A DNA stretch of 64,000 nucleotides, from IMG/VR virus record IMGVR_UViG_3300017917_001910, positions 51,253 through 115,252 of that record, one strand, 5' to 3'. The stretch's first letter is position 1; each line of letters begins with the position of its first letter. The DNA is from a virus. The position numbers and the translations under genes were made by a program. Under the pieces are notes generated by a model. The model searched no databases. It saw nothing but the letters and a program-made list of their open reading frames with translations, and was not told where the DNA came from. Of the stretch, positions 1 through 7,006 are shown one piece after another.

Positions 1-114
1 TTCTTTTTCTTTAGCGCTTTTACGATCATTATCAATAATCGTTTGTTGTCTGTCAATTTCTAAACGAGTTTCTTCTAATCTATCTTTTACGATATCTTCA
101 CGAGATCTAGCCAT
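1..114 (-). CDS. Partial hypothetical protein (N-terminus only)
   Basis: An ATG at position 114 opens a frame that runs without a stop to the window edge, giving 38 codons beginning MARSREDIVKDRLEET. The visible part is highly charged (Lys/Arg/Glu/Asp) and looks like a long helix or coiled coil. It starts 4 bases after the stop of the preceding 86-residue gene, so the two are probably co-transcribed. In T4-like phages the region after the gp26-type gene often holds tape-measure or hub genes, but 38 residues are too few to name this one. Confidence 0.6.
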   Translation of the reverse strand, partial: MARSREDIVKDRLEETRLEIDRQQTIIDNDRKSAKEKE

Positions 115-118
115 ATTT

Positions 119-379
119 TTATTTAACTCTTAATTCTTTTTTATGAATAGCAATTTTATTTTTATGAGTTTCTATCGCTTTCTTATATTTCTCAGTTTTT
201 TTAGATGCGCCGTATTTCTTTTCATATGAATCAACAGTTGCCTGGGCTTTTCTACGTTGCTTATCAGCAGCTTTAAGAGCCTTTAACACTTCTGGATCTT
301 TTTTCCATTTATTTTTAGCGTCATGATAATTAGGGCCAAATAATGTTCCTAATACAGTTGCAAATAATCCTCCTAACAT
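119..379 (-). CDS. Small protein with hydrophobic N-terminus and basic coiled coil
   Basis: 86 residues. The first 15 (MLGGLFATVLGTLFG) are apolar and glycine-rich. The remaining 70 are lysine-rich and predicted helical (KKAIETHKNKIAIHKKEL). This could be a membrane-associated or hydrophobic-tip helical protein, possibly structural given its place after the hub/chaperone gene. A terminator separates it from that gene, and the A/T-rich segment between terminator and ATG resembles the window's promoter motif, so it probably begins a new transcript. I do not recognise a family. Confidence 0.6.
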   Translation of the reverse strand: MLGGLFATVLGTLFGPNYHDAKNKWKKDPEVLKALKAADKQRRKAQATVDSYEKKYGASKKTEKYKKAIETHKNKIAIHKKELRVK

Positions 380-415
380 ACTTTATAGTCTTTTATATTA
401 TTAATTATCGTTATA

Positions 416-447
416 CAGTAAAAAAGCCCTTTTTATTAGGGCTTTCT
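416..447 (-). terminator. Intrinsic terminator after the gp26-type gene
   Basis: Read on the minus strand, AAAGCCC and GGGCTTT flank a 9-base loop and are followed by a T run ending TTTTTTACTG. The stem overlaps the last codons of the frameshift extension. The ACTG suffix recurs at four other terminators in this window. Confidence 0.85.
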
Positions 448-684
448 TTTATTGAAGTTTGGTTTAGAAATCTTCGGCATTTTACTTTTTGCTTCTGAAG
501 TTTGTTTTTCAATTTCTTCATTTTCTTTATTAATAAAGTCATTGATTTGTTTAATATAGAATCTTCGAAGCCACACGGGAAAGGAATACACGCTCTCCCA
601 CGTAAATCCTCCTTTGCCATGATATACCAAGTTAAATATCTCGGTATGCAGAATGGGCCTATAGTTAGGCCCCAGGCCAAAAAA
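436..684 (-). CDS. C-terminal extension of the gp26-type protein, reached by +1/-2 frameshift
   Basis: This frame is open for 82 codons but has no ATG near its beginning (only a TTG at 630). It joins the upstream gene exactly at a run of seven T bases. The product reads on from D278 as FFGLGPNYRPI, then IFNLVYHGKGGFTW, ESVYSFPVWLRRFYI and a charged helix ending KRKP. The aromatic/arginine pattern (FTW..VY..PVWLRRFY) and sensible composition mark it as the coding frame here, whereas the frame containing the ATG at 620 gives a cysteine-rich, unconvincing peptide. The fused product would be about 360 residues. The arrangement resembles tail-assembly chaperone pairs of other long-tailed phages. 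The main alternative is a homopolymer indel in the assembly. Confidence 0.72.
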   Translation of the reverse strand, partial: FFGLGPNYRPILHTEIFNLVYHGKGGFTWESVYSFPVWLRRFYIKQINDFINKENEEIEKQTSEAKSKMPKISKPNFNKRKP

Positions 685-686
685 AG
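655..686 (-). promoter_or_regulatory. Programmed ribosomal frameshift signal (slippery T7 run plus hairpin)
   Basis: On the minus strand the zero-frame codons are GAC TTT TTT TGG. Moving one base forward lets both TTT-paired tRNAs re-pair perfectly and enters the open downstream frame. Six bases after the run, GGGCCT and AGGCCC form a perfect 6-bp stem with loop AACTAT. That is the usual spacing for a stimulatory structure. The zero-frame stop TAA (665-667) lies in this hairpin. Confidence 0.7.
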
Positions 687-1519
687 TCCACTCCCACAGG
701 TAAATTTACTTTCCCTTCGTAGAAGCACTCTTGACATAAAAAATCAACATTAAAATCTACACCTGGAGATATAGTTTTAATATGTTCTCTTAAAGCCCTT
801 GAATCCTGAGCAAATAATTCACTATCAACAAAATCACTAATATATTTTCTATCGTCATTACCATCAACTGCAATAATAATATATTTTAATCTTGTAGTAA
901 GGTCTTTACTAATACCTGATTTATTTGTCTTTTTAAGATTTTCAAGTTCTAATTGTATTTTCTTTTCATCTCCGTGAGTAAGTAATTTAAATATTACTTC
1001 TCTGTTTGAAGCTGGAAGAATAAATTTGAATTCATTTGCATTAATCATTTCGGCTTTTTCAATATCAAATTCCTTTTCTTTTAATGTATTTAAATCAAAC
1101 GATACTTTAGATTCTTTATCACATTCAGGGCAAGTGCAAGTAGCATCATACATTTTTCCGTATCCTAAAATTCTCGCAGCAATCATAATAGCATCTTTAT
1201 CAGCGCCAATTAAATCATTATACTTAATAGGAGTTACGATTAATGCTTGAAATAATTTGTCTAATACAACACCTTGTTTAATTAATGATTGTGTTGTAAG
1301 AATATCTTCTTCAGCAGCAGTCATATATTTTAATTCAATAGTGCCACTTCTTAATGGAGAATCTTCTGGATATAATAATCCTTTAGATGGTAATGAAATT
1401 ACTTCTGTTGGGAAATTATGTGTTCTAACTTCTTTTTGCTTGTATTCTTGAATAATACTGTTTTTTAAATCTTGGATAGATGATTTATCCATTGGATAAT
1501 TGTCGTTTACTATACTCAT
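665..1519 (-). CDS. gp26: Baseplate hub / tail assembly chaperone, gp26-like (zero-frame product)
   Basis: 284 residues, matching the T4 gp26-type baseplate family (T4_baseplate). Recognisable parts are the LPSKGLLYP segment near residue 45, IELKYMTAAEEDIL near 62 and a helical core. A CTCPEC pair near 150 and CQEC near 265 could form a zinc site. In T4 the family acts in assembly of the central baseplate hub. In related phages it is the first member of a tail chaperone pair. It is followed without a gap by a second frame that appears to be reached by frameshifting. A promoter-like motif lies 11 bases upstream of the ATG. Confidence 0.82.
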   Translation of the reverse strand: MSIVNDNYPMDKSSIQDLKNSIIQEYKQKEVRTHNFPTEVISLPSKGLLYPEDSPLRSGTIELKYMTAAEEDILTTQSLIKQGVVLDKLFQALIVTPIKYNDLIGADKDAIMIAARILGYGKMYDATCTCPECDKESKVSFDLNTLKEKEFDIEKAEMINANEFKFILPASNREVIFKLLTHGDEKKIQLELENLKKTNKSGISKDLTTRLKYIIIAVDGNDDRKYISDFVDSELFAQDSRALREHIKTISPGVDFNVDFLCQECFYEGKVNLPVGVDFFWPGA

Positions 1520-1530
1520 AACGTATTTAT

Positions 1531-1544
1531 TTTATTATAATTAT
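1531..1544 (-). promoter_or_regulatory. Candidate late promoter (perfect ATAATTATAATAAA)
   Basis: One of six identical 14-base copies on the minus strand. It lies 11 bases upstream of the gp26-type start codon. The inner TATAATAA resembles the T4 late promoter TATAAATA, and a gp55-like sigma factor is encoded in this window. Confidence 0.55.
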
Positions 1545-1563
1545 TTAAGATGAAAGATAGTAA

Positions 1564-2160
1564 TTATACTATTTTTTGTGCCATAGCTTGAATTTCTGAT
1601 GCCTTTATACCTAACAATCCGCCTTCACCTGCTAATGTAGCTAATGAATGTATATCTGGTAAGCCAGAAACAGTTGCAATTGCACAGGCAGATAAGATAG
1701 TTAAATATAATCCATGCGCATGTTTGTATAAAAGAGAACTTTTATCCTCCCAATTTTGAAGGCGGTATTTATCTGGAAATGCGGCTTGTAATAATGAAGC
1801 TAATCCAGATATATATGCATCATGTAATTCATGTCCCCATTTTTTAAGCGTATTACCAAACTTAGTCTCTGCATAAGGATCATTTTTTATATATTTTACT
1901 AGATTATTAGTAGCATTTCCTAAAGCTTCTAATATACCTGGTGCGCTAGCAATTGCCCCGAATGTTAATGCTAATCCTTCTTGTAATTCTTCTTCTTGAG
2001 GTTCAATTGTTTTAGCATCTTGTTTAATTGATTGTATAGATTGTTTAAAGGCTTGAATTAAATCTTCAGATTCGCCTTCCATTAATCTATTATATTCACT
2101 TAATGTAATAATTCCAGCTTGTTTTTGAAATCTTAATTTTTCTTTTAATGTTAAGCTCAT
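1564..2160 (-). CDS. Putative internal head protein with cleavable N-terminal targeting peptide
   Basis: 198 residues, not assignable to a named family. The N-terminus (MSLTLKEKLRFQKQAGIIT) closely matches that of the next protein upstream (MNLTLKERLDLQRTARIIT). Near residue 60 the sequence ELQE-G fits the gp21-type cleavage rule [L/I]-x-E-[A/G/S]. It is followed at once by an apolar, Ala/Gly-rich stretch (LALTFGAIASAPGILEALG), and a second hydrophobic segment lies near residue 155 (LYLTILSACAIATVSG). I infer a prohead-processed internal protein whose mature form may be membrane-active. It forms a pair with the metallopeptidase-like gene, 15 bases apart. Confidence 0.6.
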   Translation of the reverse strand: MSLTLKEKLRFQKQAGIITLSEYNRLMEGESEDLIQAFKQSIQSIKQDAKTIEPQEEELQEGLALTFGAIASAPGILEALGNATNNLVKYIKNDPYAETKFGNTLKKWGHELHDAYISGLASLLQAAFPDKYRLQNWEDKSSLLYKHAHGLYLTILSACAIATVSGLPDIHSLATLAGEGGLLGIKASEIQAMAQKIV

Positions 2161-2175
2161 GTTAATATTTATATT

Positions 2176-3594
2176 TTATGCTATATTAGATATGTCTTGT
2201 TGGGTTGGTACTTTTATATTATTTGATGCAATCGTATTCATAAGATCTATAAAATTTTTCTTTTTTTGCTGTTCATTACCTTTTAAAGAATTCATAATAT
2301 CTTGAAAATGTGTATTATCTTTAATTTTATCACTATTCATCATTTTATTATAATCTTTTTCAGTAAAATCACTTTTTCTAGCATCATATATATTTAACTT
2401 TTGTAACAAATATCTTACAGGCTGTAGTCTATTAATAAATTCAGTCGGAGTAGTAACATAATCAAATTCCCTACCACCAGATCTATATTCTTTAGATTGA
2501 TTACCGCCATTAGTATATTTATAAATTTTTTCTTTAGTAGAAGCGGGTATTCTATAACCCCCATCGTCGACTGCATGTCCTAATTCATGCGCTGGTATAG
2601 TCTCATATCCAGGAGTATTAAATCCTTTTTCAATATAAATATTCCCTTGTTTATCGTATTTTTTTTTATTTGAACTTGGCTCGTATTTATTCTTAACCCA
2701 TTTTTGTTGTACATAATCCCATCTTTCTCCTTCATATTTTTTACCTATATACATTCCACTGAAATATCCTGGTTCTTTTCCTATTGCATTAACAAACTGC
2801 GTTTTATTTTTTACGCTTTGTAAATTATTAAGTCTAACATCTCTCTCATTTTCAATCCATTTTTTATCTTTACCAGGAAATTCTTTTTGTAGTCTTTGTA
2901 AATATTGTGGAGATTGAAGATAGGAAAGCCACCAATTATATTGACTTGCTAATTCTTCTTTAGCATTTGGGCTTGTTTTTATTACAGTTTCAATTGCAGG
3001 TTCTTTACGTAAAACGTCTCTCTGCGCAGCGGTTAATGAAGGGCTACCTAATACTGCAGATATAATACCTAAAGTTAACATTCCTTGTTTAGCATATGAT
3101 TTTAATTTATCTAATAAAGTGTTAAATGCTCCTTCATTTAAAGTGCTTAATAAATCATCTACAATTTTTTGTTCTTTATCAGATAATTCATTAGATTTTT
3201 CTTTTTCAAATTCTTTTAAATCTTGTGTTACTGGCATATCATTAATTATTAGATCTGTACCACTCTCAAATCCAACAATATTACCTATCTTTAATATCTT
3301 ACCACGAGAGTCTCTTAACATTAATTTAAGATTACCTTTAGGTTTAACATAATTATCTTGAAAAATTTCTATTATATCATCAACATCCCATTTACCTGTT
3401 ATGGTAGTTGGTTTAGAATCTATATCAAAAGTAACTTCTTTTTTTGTGTTGTTATCAGTAACGGTCAATTGGTAGTCTTTATATGACTTATGTTGACCTT
3501 GTTTGAATTCTTCTAACTTTTGTTTATATTGAGATTCTGTAATGATTCTTGCTGTTCTTTGCAAGTCTAATCGTTCTTTTAAAGTTAAGTTCAT
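2176..3594 (-). CDS. Putative virion zinc metallopeptidase, anthrax-lethal-factor-like active site
   Basis: 472 residues. HELGHAVDD at 336-344 contains the HExxH zinc-peptidase motif and closely resembles the lethal factor active site (HEFGHAVDDY). Further on, TPTEFINRL (E385) sits where that family supplies its glutamate ligand, so this is probably a gluzincin of the ATLF type. Residues 1-20 match the N-terminus of the neighbouring 198-residue protein. LNE-G at 152-155 fits a gp21-type cleavage site, followed by an apolar helix (171-183). Residues 40-120 look beta-rich. I infer a protein packaged in the head, trimmed by the prohead protease and possibly delivered to the host. Substrate unknown. 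Confidence 0.68.
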   Translation of the reverse strand: MNLTLKERLDLQRTARIITESQYKQKLEEFKQGQHKSYKDYQLTVTDNNTKKEVTFDIDSKPTTITGKWDVDDIIEIFQDNYVKPKGNLKLMLRDSRGKILKIGNIVGFESGTDLIINDMPVTQDLKEFEKEKSNELSDKEQKIVDDLLSTLNEGAFNTLLDKLKSYAKQGMLTLGIISAVLGSPSLTAAQRDVLRKEPAIETVIKTSPNAKEELASQYNWWLSYLQSPQYLQRLQKEFPGKDKKWIENERDVRLNNLQSVKNKTQFVNAIGKEPGYFSGMYIGKKYEGERWDYVQQKWVKNKYEPSSNKKKYDKQGNIYIEKGFNTPGYETIPAHELGHAVDDGGYRIPASTKEKIYKYTNGGNQSKEYRSGGREFDYVTTPTEFINRLQPVRYLLQKLNIYDARKSDFTEKDYNKMMNSDKIKDNTHFQDIMNSLKGNEQQKKKNFIDLMNTIASNNIKVPTQQDISNIA

Positions 3595-3603
3595 ATTAAA
3601 TGA

Positions 3604-3617
3604 TTTATTATAATTAT
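3604..3617 (-). promoter_or_regulatory. Candidate late promoter (perfect ATAATTATAATAAA)
   Basis: Perfect copy of the 14-base motif, 9 bases upstream of the metallopeptidase-like gene and immediately after a terminator. That is where a new transcript would be expected to start. Confidence 0.55.
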
Positions 3618-3628
3618 CTTAAATCATG

Positions 3629-3654
3629 AAAAAAGCCCGCATTTTATTGCGAGC
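3629..3654 (-). terminator. Intrinsic terminator
   Basis: Minus strand GCTCGCA / TGCGGGC stem (one G-T pair) with a short A/T loop, followed by TTTTTT. It ends the transcript coming from the gp19-side genes. Confidence 0.85.
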
Positions 3655-3699
3655 TAATTTCGGGGTAACTTCGGGAAAAGTTAATATTGTTATTATTTA

Positions 3700-4041
3700 T
3701 TATAATTCATTATTAGATTGGACTAATCCAGATTTAGCTAACAATCGTATGATATCCTGACCGTTATTAAAAAATCCATTTAAATACTCAGCATTAAAAG
3801 ATTCTGTTGTATCAAAGTCAGGTGCTTGACACCATTCTTGCATACCTAAAAAGAATTCTCTACCCTTCGGAGTAAATATTACATCATTTAAAGTTATTGA
3901 TTCTTTAACTGGTTCTTCTTTTTCTTGTTTAGATTCGTACTCATCCATTACTTCTTGAATAGTAGGTAATGGTTTGCCAGGTTTACGTTCCCATGCATAT
4001 CCTTCTTTAAGAAGTGATTTTAGTTTTATTTGTTTTGACAT
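3700..4041 (-). CDS. Putative head-associated protein with gp21-type cleavage site
   Basis: 113 residues, family not recognised. The N-terminus (MSKQIKLKSLLKEGYAW) has the K-L-x-x-L-L-x-E pattern also seen at the start of the 153-residue protein at 22.1-22.5 kb, and LKE-G fits the prohead protease rule. The middle is acidic and linker-like (YESKQEKEEPVKES), and the C-terminal half is a small compact domain. This organisation suggests a short capsid-targeting propeptide removed during head maturation. It follows the 123-residue gene by 7 bases. Confidence 0.5.
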   Translation of the reverse strand: MSKQIKLKSLLKEGYAWERKPGKPLPTIQEVMDEYESKQEKEEPVKESITLNDVIFTPKGREFFLGMQEWCQAPDFDTTESFNAEYLNGFFNNGQDIIRLLAKSGLVQSNNEL

Positions 4042-4048
4042 TTTTAGT

Positions 4049-4420
4049 TTAACTTAAAAATCTTAATTTATATAATGTGCTTGTTATCAACGTAACAATA
4101 TTATCTATTTCATTTTGAAGGTTTGAATCTTCTTTAACAGAGCCCCTTAAATCTTCAACGGTTTTTAATAATGCTTTAAAATATTTTATAGTATTAGCAG
4201 TATTTTCATAATTATTAAGAGCATAATTTTCATAGCTATTTATAATATCATACTTACCTTGAAACGATTCTACTAACGTATCTACTAATCCAACTATTAA
4301 ATCATAATATTCATTTAATGCTTTATGTTCAGCATATGATTTAGTTTGTAAATGAAATATATGTACCTGCGTAGAAGAATGTAACAGATATGAAATTAAT
4401 TTTATAAATTCTTTGTTCAT
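4049..4420 (-). CDS. Helical ferritin/Dps-like phage protein of unknown function
   Basis: 123 residues, almost entirely helical. The N-terminal half (LLHSSTQVHIFHLQTKSYAEHKAL) has the spaced His/Glu pattern of ferritin-like four-helix proteins and resembles the small Dps-like unknown family found in many large myoviruses. The second half (YENYALNNYENTANTIKYF onward) supplies two more helices. It lies directly downstream of the tail tube gene. Metal binding is possible from the residues but not shown. Confidence 0.5.
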   Translation of the reverse strand: MNKEFIKLISYLLHSSTQVHIFHLQTKSYAEHKALNEYYDLIVGLVDTLVESFQGKYDIINSYENYALNNYENTANTIKYFKALLKTVEDLRGSVKEDSNLQNEIDNIVTLITSTLYKLRFLS

Positions 4421-4491
4421 CGTTTATTGTAAATATAAATGAAAAATCTCAAAATGCCTAATGATTTTGTTATTTTTAAATTAAGTAAAAA

Positions 4492-4983
4492 TCAATAGTT
4501 AAGTATAGCATAATCATAGGTAACGGTAACTGTAATAGTAACAGCTTCTCCGTCATTCGCCCAATCCATTTCATTGAAGTTAGCATCTGAACACCAAGCA
4601 CCTTTTAATACCCATTCTTCTACTTTATCACCTACAGGACCTAACATGTTAAATGTAACGTCTTTTTTATAGAAGTCACTATAACCATCACGACCTGTTA
4701 CGCTTTCATGTCCTAGACGAATCCATTCCATTACTGCTTGAGCTCCTGAAGGAACAATTGGGTCATATAAAGTAATAGTGAGATCTTGCCAACGAGACTT
4801 ACCTTTTACTTTTCTGTCTACGTTAATATGATCTAACGTTGTAACAGTTGATGTTAATTGAGGTCTTCCTGCTGCTTTAATAATAAAAGAAGGAATTCCT
4901 TCAATATACATGAAGAATCTATTTGTTTGTTTTGGTTCCCAACTCTGGAACATTATTTCAGCTGGGTCTAAAATTTCTGGCAT
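4492..4983 (-). CDS. gp19: Tail tube protein gp19
   Basis: 163 residues, the same length as T4 gp19. Conserved features of the family include an N-terminal FMYIEGIPSFIIKAA strand pair, WQDLTITLYDPI in the middle, EEWVLKGAWCSDANF near the C-terminus and a final beta strand (VTVTYDYAIL). Hexamers of this protein stack to form the inner tube through which DNA passes. A perfect copy of the late-promoter-like motif lies 24 bases upstream, consistent with strong late expression of a major structural protein. Confidence 0.92.
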   Translation of the reverse strand: MPEILDPAEIMFQSWEPKQTNRFFMYIEGIPSFIIKAAGRPQLTSTVTTLDHINVDRKVKGKSRWQDLTITLYDPIVPSGAQAVMEWIRLGHESVTGRDGYSDFYKKDVTFNMLGPVGDKVEEWVLKGAWCSDANFNEMDWANDGEAVTITVTVTYDYAILNY

Positions 4984-5007
4984 AGTATTATATGTTTAAA
5001 TTTGTTA

Positions 5008-5021
5008 TTTATTATAATTAT
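5008..5021 (-). promoter_or_regulatory. Candidate late promoter upstream of gp19
   Basis: Perfect ATAATTATAATAAA on the minus strand, 24 bases before the tail tube start. This is the longest spacing among the six perfect copies and would leave a leader of roughly 15-20 bases. Confidence 0.55.
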
Positions 5022-5045
5022 TGTTAAGTGTTAAAAACTAATGTA

Positions 5046-5672
5046 TTATTTCTTACGTAAGAACGTATCTAATAAAACGCCTATTTGAGCTGCATGAGTC
5101 TTTAAACTATCATATGCTTCGTCACTTAATTCTTTTTTACGTTTTATTGATTCTGCTGAAAGAACTCCGATCATTTTGCCGTCAATATTCTTAAGAGCAA
5201 ACATATATGAAGATTTACAGTTTGTTTCTTCTGCTAAATATCGTAGTCCGTAAGTAGCTGTTTCTTCATTTTTATAATCAGTGATAGTAATTTTATCATG
5301 ATCTAAAAGTCTATTAATAGATTTACTAAATAAGTTTATTGGTATATTTTGAAAGTTATGTCTTATTGATTCTGCTTCAGCAGTTACTGCTTCGTAAATC
5401 ATTGAAAACTTTTGAATAGATTTACCTGTAGGATAAAAATGTCCTCCATTATGGAATTGAGTTATCCATACACGATCTAAACCCGTTTCATCTAAGATTT
5501 GATCTAATACTTTACAAATAATTTCTCCGTTTGCTGCCGCATCTTTAATAGGGTCTTTAGTTTTTTTATGTTCTTGAAGATAATGCCTTACTATTAATAT
5601 TAATATAGGCCCTAGAACACCGGTTAAGAACGCCGGTAATGAACTAGATATGATATTTAATATACTTTCCAT
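5046..5672 (-). CDS. Membrane-anchored protein with GAF-like domain
   Basis: 208 residues. Residues 1-30 form one membrane-spanning helix (LPAFLTGVLGPILILIV), followed by a charged linker. The body (WITQFHNGGHFYPTG, then KSSYMFALKNIDGKMIGVLSAES and a final helix) has the alternating strand/helix layout of a GAF sensor domain. Related proteins occur in other tailed phages, but I know of no assigned role. It might sit in the host inner membrane and sense a small ligand. No enzyme motif is visible. It lies between tail tube and small head genes. Confidence 0.55.
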   Translation of the reverse strand: MESILNIISSSLPAFLTGVLGPILILIVRHYLQEHKKTKDPIKDAAANGEIICKVLDQILDETGLDRVWITQFHNGGHFYPTGKSIQKFSMIYEAVTAEAESIRHNFQNIPINLFSKSINRLLDHDKITITDYKNEETATYGLRYLAEETNCKSSYMFALKNIDGKMIGVLSAESIKRKKELSDEAYDSLKTHAAQIGVLLDTFLRKK

Positions 5673-5697
5673 TGATTAATAATACAGTTCGTTAGAC

Positions 5698-6363
5698 TTA
5701 AGATATTTTAGTTAGTTGTGGAGTATATTTTGAGATCTTAACTCCTTTTAATTCAGGACGAGCTTTAATATCTTTAGACATTGAAAATGCTCCAGGCCCA
5801 TTTAATTTAAGTATAAGATCATTTGGATTTCCTTTTGATGGAAGCATAGTTACTTTTACTTCTGGAAATTTTTTGCTTTTACCCGTTGTTAAGTTATCTA
5901 ATAAAGCTTTAATGTTTATCATAGCTTCATCTCTATTTCCAGGAACTGTTAAACGATAAGCTACTGCTGTATCATAATCTACTGATTCAGATATTTTTGG
6001 CACTTTACCTTCTTCAGATGCCATTTTTGATATACGATTAAATACATCATGATCTTTTTCATCCCATGTATTTTCTGGCTTCTTAGATAAAAAGAAGTCA
6101 GGCCCCATTAACTGAGCTATAATTTTATGTTTTGGAGTGGTATTAGTTTGTTCTGATATTACTTCTTTAATGACTTCTTGAATCATTTTAGTTAGCTCTG
6201 ATTTTTTCATAGTATTAGTTTTACCTTCATTAGCATTTGCATATAATGCTTTTAGTTGAGCCTCTGCTTTTTTATGAGACATTGGTTCTTTTGAAAATTC
6301 TTTAGATGTTCCTTTTTTGAACACTTTATATCCTTCTCCGGATTTTTTTATTTCGTATGGCAT
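5698..6363 (-). CDS. Conserved phage protein, putative internal/head-associated
   Basis: I take the ATG at 6363 (MPYEIKKSGEGYKVFKKG), giving 221 residues. A longer reading from 6447 would overlap the upstream gene by 58 bases and adds an unconvincing leader. Residues 1-45 form a small module of a type seen in other phage proteins (KV...SKEPMSHKKAEAQLKAL). A lysine/glutamate helix then ends at EVISEQ, a possible gp21-type site, and a C-terminal alpha/beta domain follows (about 80-221). Function unknown. Confidence 0.55.
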   Translation of the reverse strand: MPYEIKKSGEGYKVFKKGTSKEFSKEPMSHKKAEAQLKALYANANEGKTNTMKKSELTKMIQEVIKEVISEQTNTTPKHKIIAQLMGPDFFLSKKPENTWDEKDHDVFNRISKMASEEGKVPKISESVDYDTAVAYRLTVPGNRDEAMINIKALLDNLTTGKSKKFPEVKVTMLPSKGNPNDLILKLNGPGAFSMSKDIKARPELKGVKISKYTPQLTKIS

Positions 6364-6389
6364 ATTAATTATTTTTATGTTTATTTTTA

Positions 6390-6761
6390 TTACCAAGCTT
6401 TGCAACTCCAGTAGCGTGCTTTCCAACGAGGTCCGGGAGTATCGCACTTATGACGTGCTCTGAATGATTTTCTTCTCGCAGGAATGTTTTTCTTTATTCT
6501 CATATTTGGGTCGCCAAAGTTTACTTTAACAACATTACCTTTATCGTTCTTAACATATACACTACGCTTTTTAGGGCCGCCTGGAGTTAAGAATGGCTTT
6601 CCTAATGATACCTTTCTTCCTTGATATTCAGCTTCTCCAATTATTGGATTGGCTTTAAGCTCTTGAAGAAATTTAATGGCACATGAATTGCACATTGTTT
6701 GCTCAGATTCCATTTCTTCTAAGCATTCTCTTATTAATGATTCAAGTAATAGTTTTTTCAT
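6390..6761 (-). CDS. Conserved small phage protein with basic cysteine-containing C-terminus
   Basis: 123 residues. It starts with a short amphipathic helix (MKKLLLESLIRECLEEM). A CNSC pair near residue 23 follows, then IIGE-A (possible prohead protease site). The C-terminal half is highly basic: KRSVYVKND, VNFGDPNMRIKK, RRKSFRARHKC and YWSCKAW. This last block is very conserved among T4-like phages of aquatic bacteria, usually without a function. The Cys/His pattern may bind zinc and the charge suggests nucleic acid contact. Its start overlaps the stop of the 51-residue gene (ATGA), indicating translational coupling. Confidence 0.65.
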   Translation of the reverse strand: MKKLLLESLIRECLEEMESEQTMCNSCAIKFLQELKANPIIGEAEYQGRKVSLGKPFLTPGGPKKRSVYVKNDKGNVVKVNFGDPNMRIKKNIPARRKSFRARHKCDTPGPRWKARYWSCKAW

Positions 6762-6913
6762 CTTCCTTGACCTCTATATGGTTTTTTATAATATTTTGAT
6801 TTTTTATTATTGCTCGTTCTTTTTTTAGAAACAATACCCGAGCGCTTTTTCTTAGCTTTTTTATGAAACGCTTTAATATTAGTTGAAGATTTTTTATCTG
6901 GTTTCTTTGCCAT
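6758..6913 (-). CDS. 51-residue lysine/arginine-rich protein
   Basis: An ATG at 6913 opens 51 codons ending TGA at 6758, overlapping the next start codon by four bases. The product is extremely basic (AFHKKAKKKRSG, KKRTSNNKKSKYYKK) and ends PYRGQGR. Short basic proteins ending this way accompany the downstream gene in related phages. It may bind DNA inside the head or act in assembly, but no role is known. Coding is supported by the stop-start overlap and by amino acid composition. Confidence 0.68.
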   Translation of the reverse strand: MAKKPDKKSSTNIKAFHKKAKKKRSGIVSKKRTSNNKKSKYYKKPYRGQGR

Positions 6914-6941
6914 TGATTTTTATAATAAATATCGTATGTAC

Positions 6942-6977
6942 AAAAAAACAGCCCTATATTTTTTAGATATAGAGCTG
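6942..6977 (-). terminator. Strong intrinsic terminator after the sheath gene
   Basis: Minus strand CAGCTCTATAT pairs with ATATAGGGCTG (11 bp, one G-T pair) around a short A-rich loop, followed by seven T bases. It lies 30 bases beyond the sheath stop codon and insulates the basic-protein operon. Confidence 0.9.
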
Positions 6978-7006
6978 CTCTTGTTAAGTTAGATTTATGT
7001 TATAAA

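Noticed and set aside
411-737. A 108-codon minus-strand frame overlapping the gp26-type gene and its extension
   Set aside because: Composition is cysteine-rich and unlike phage proteins. The alternative frame over the same bases encodes a conserved-looking peptide. It would need -1 slippage, which pairs less well than +1.
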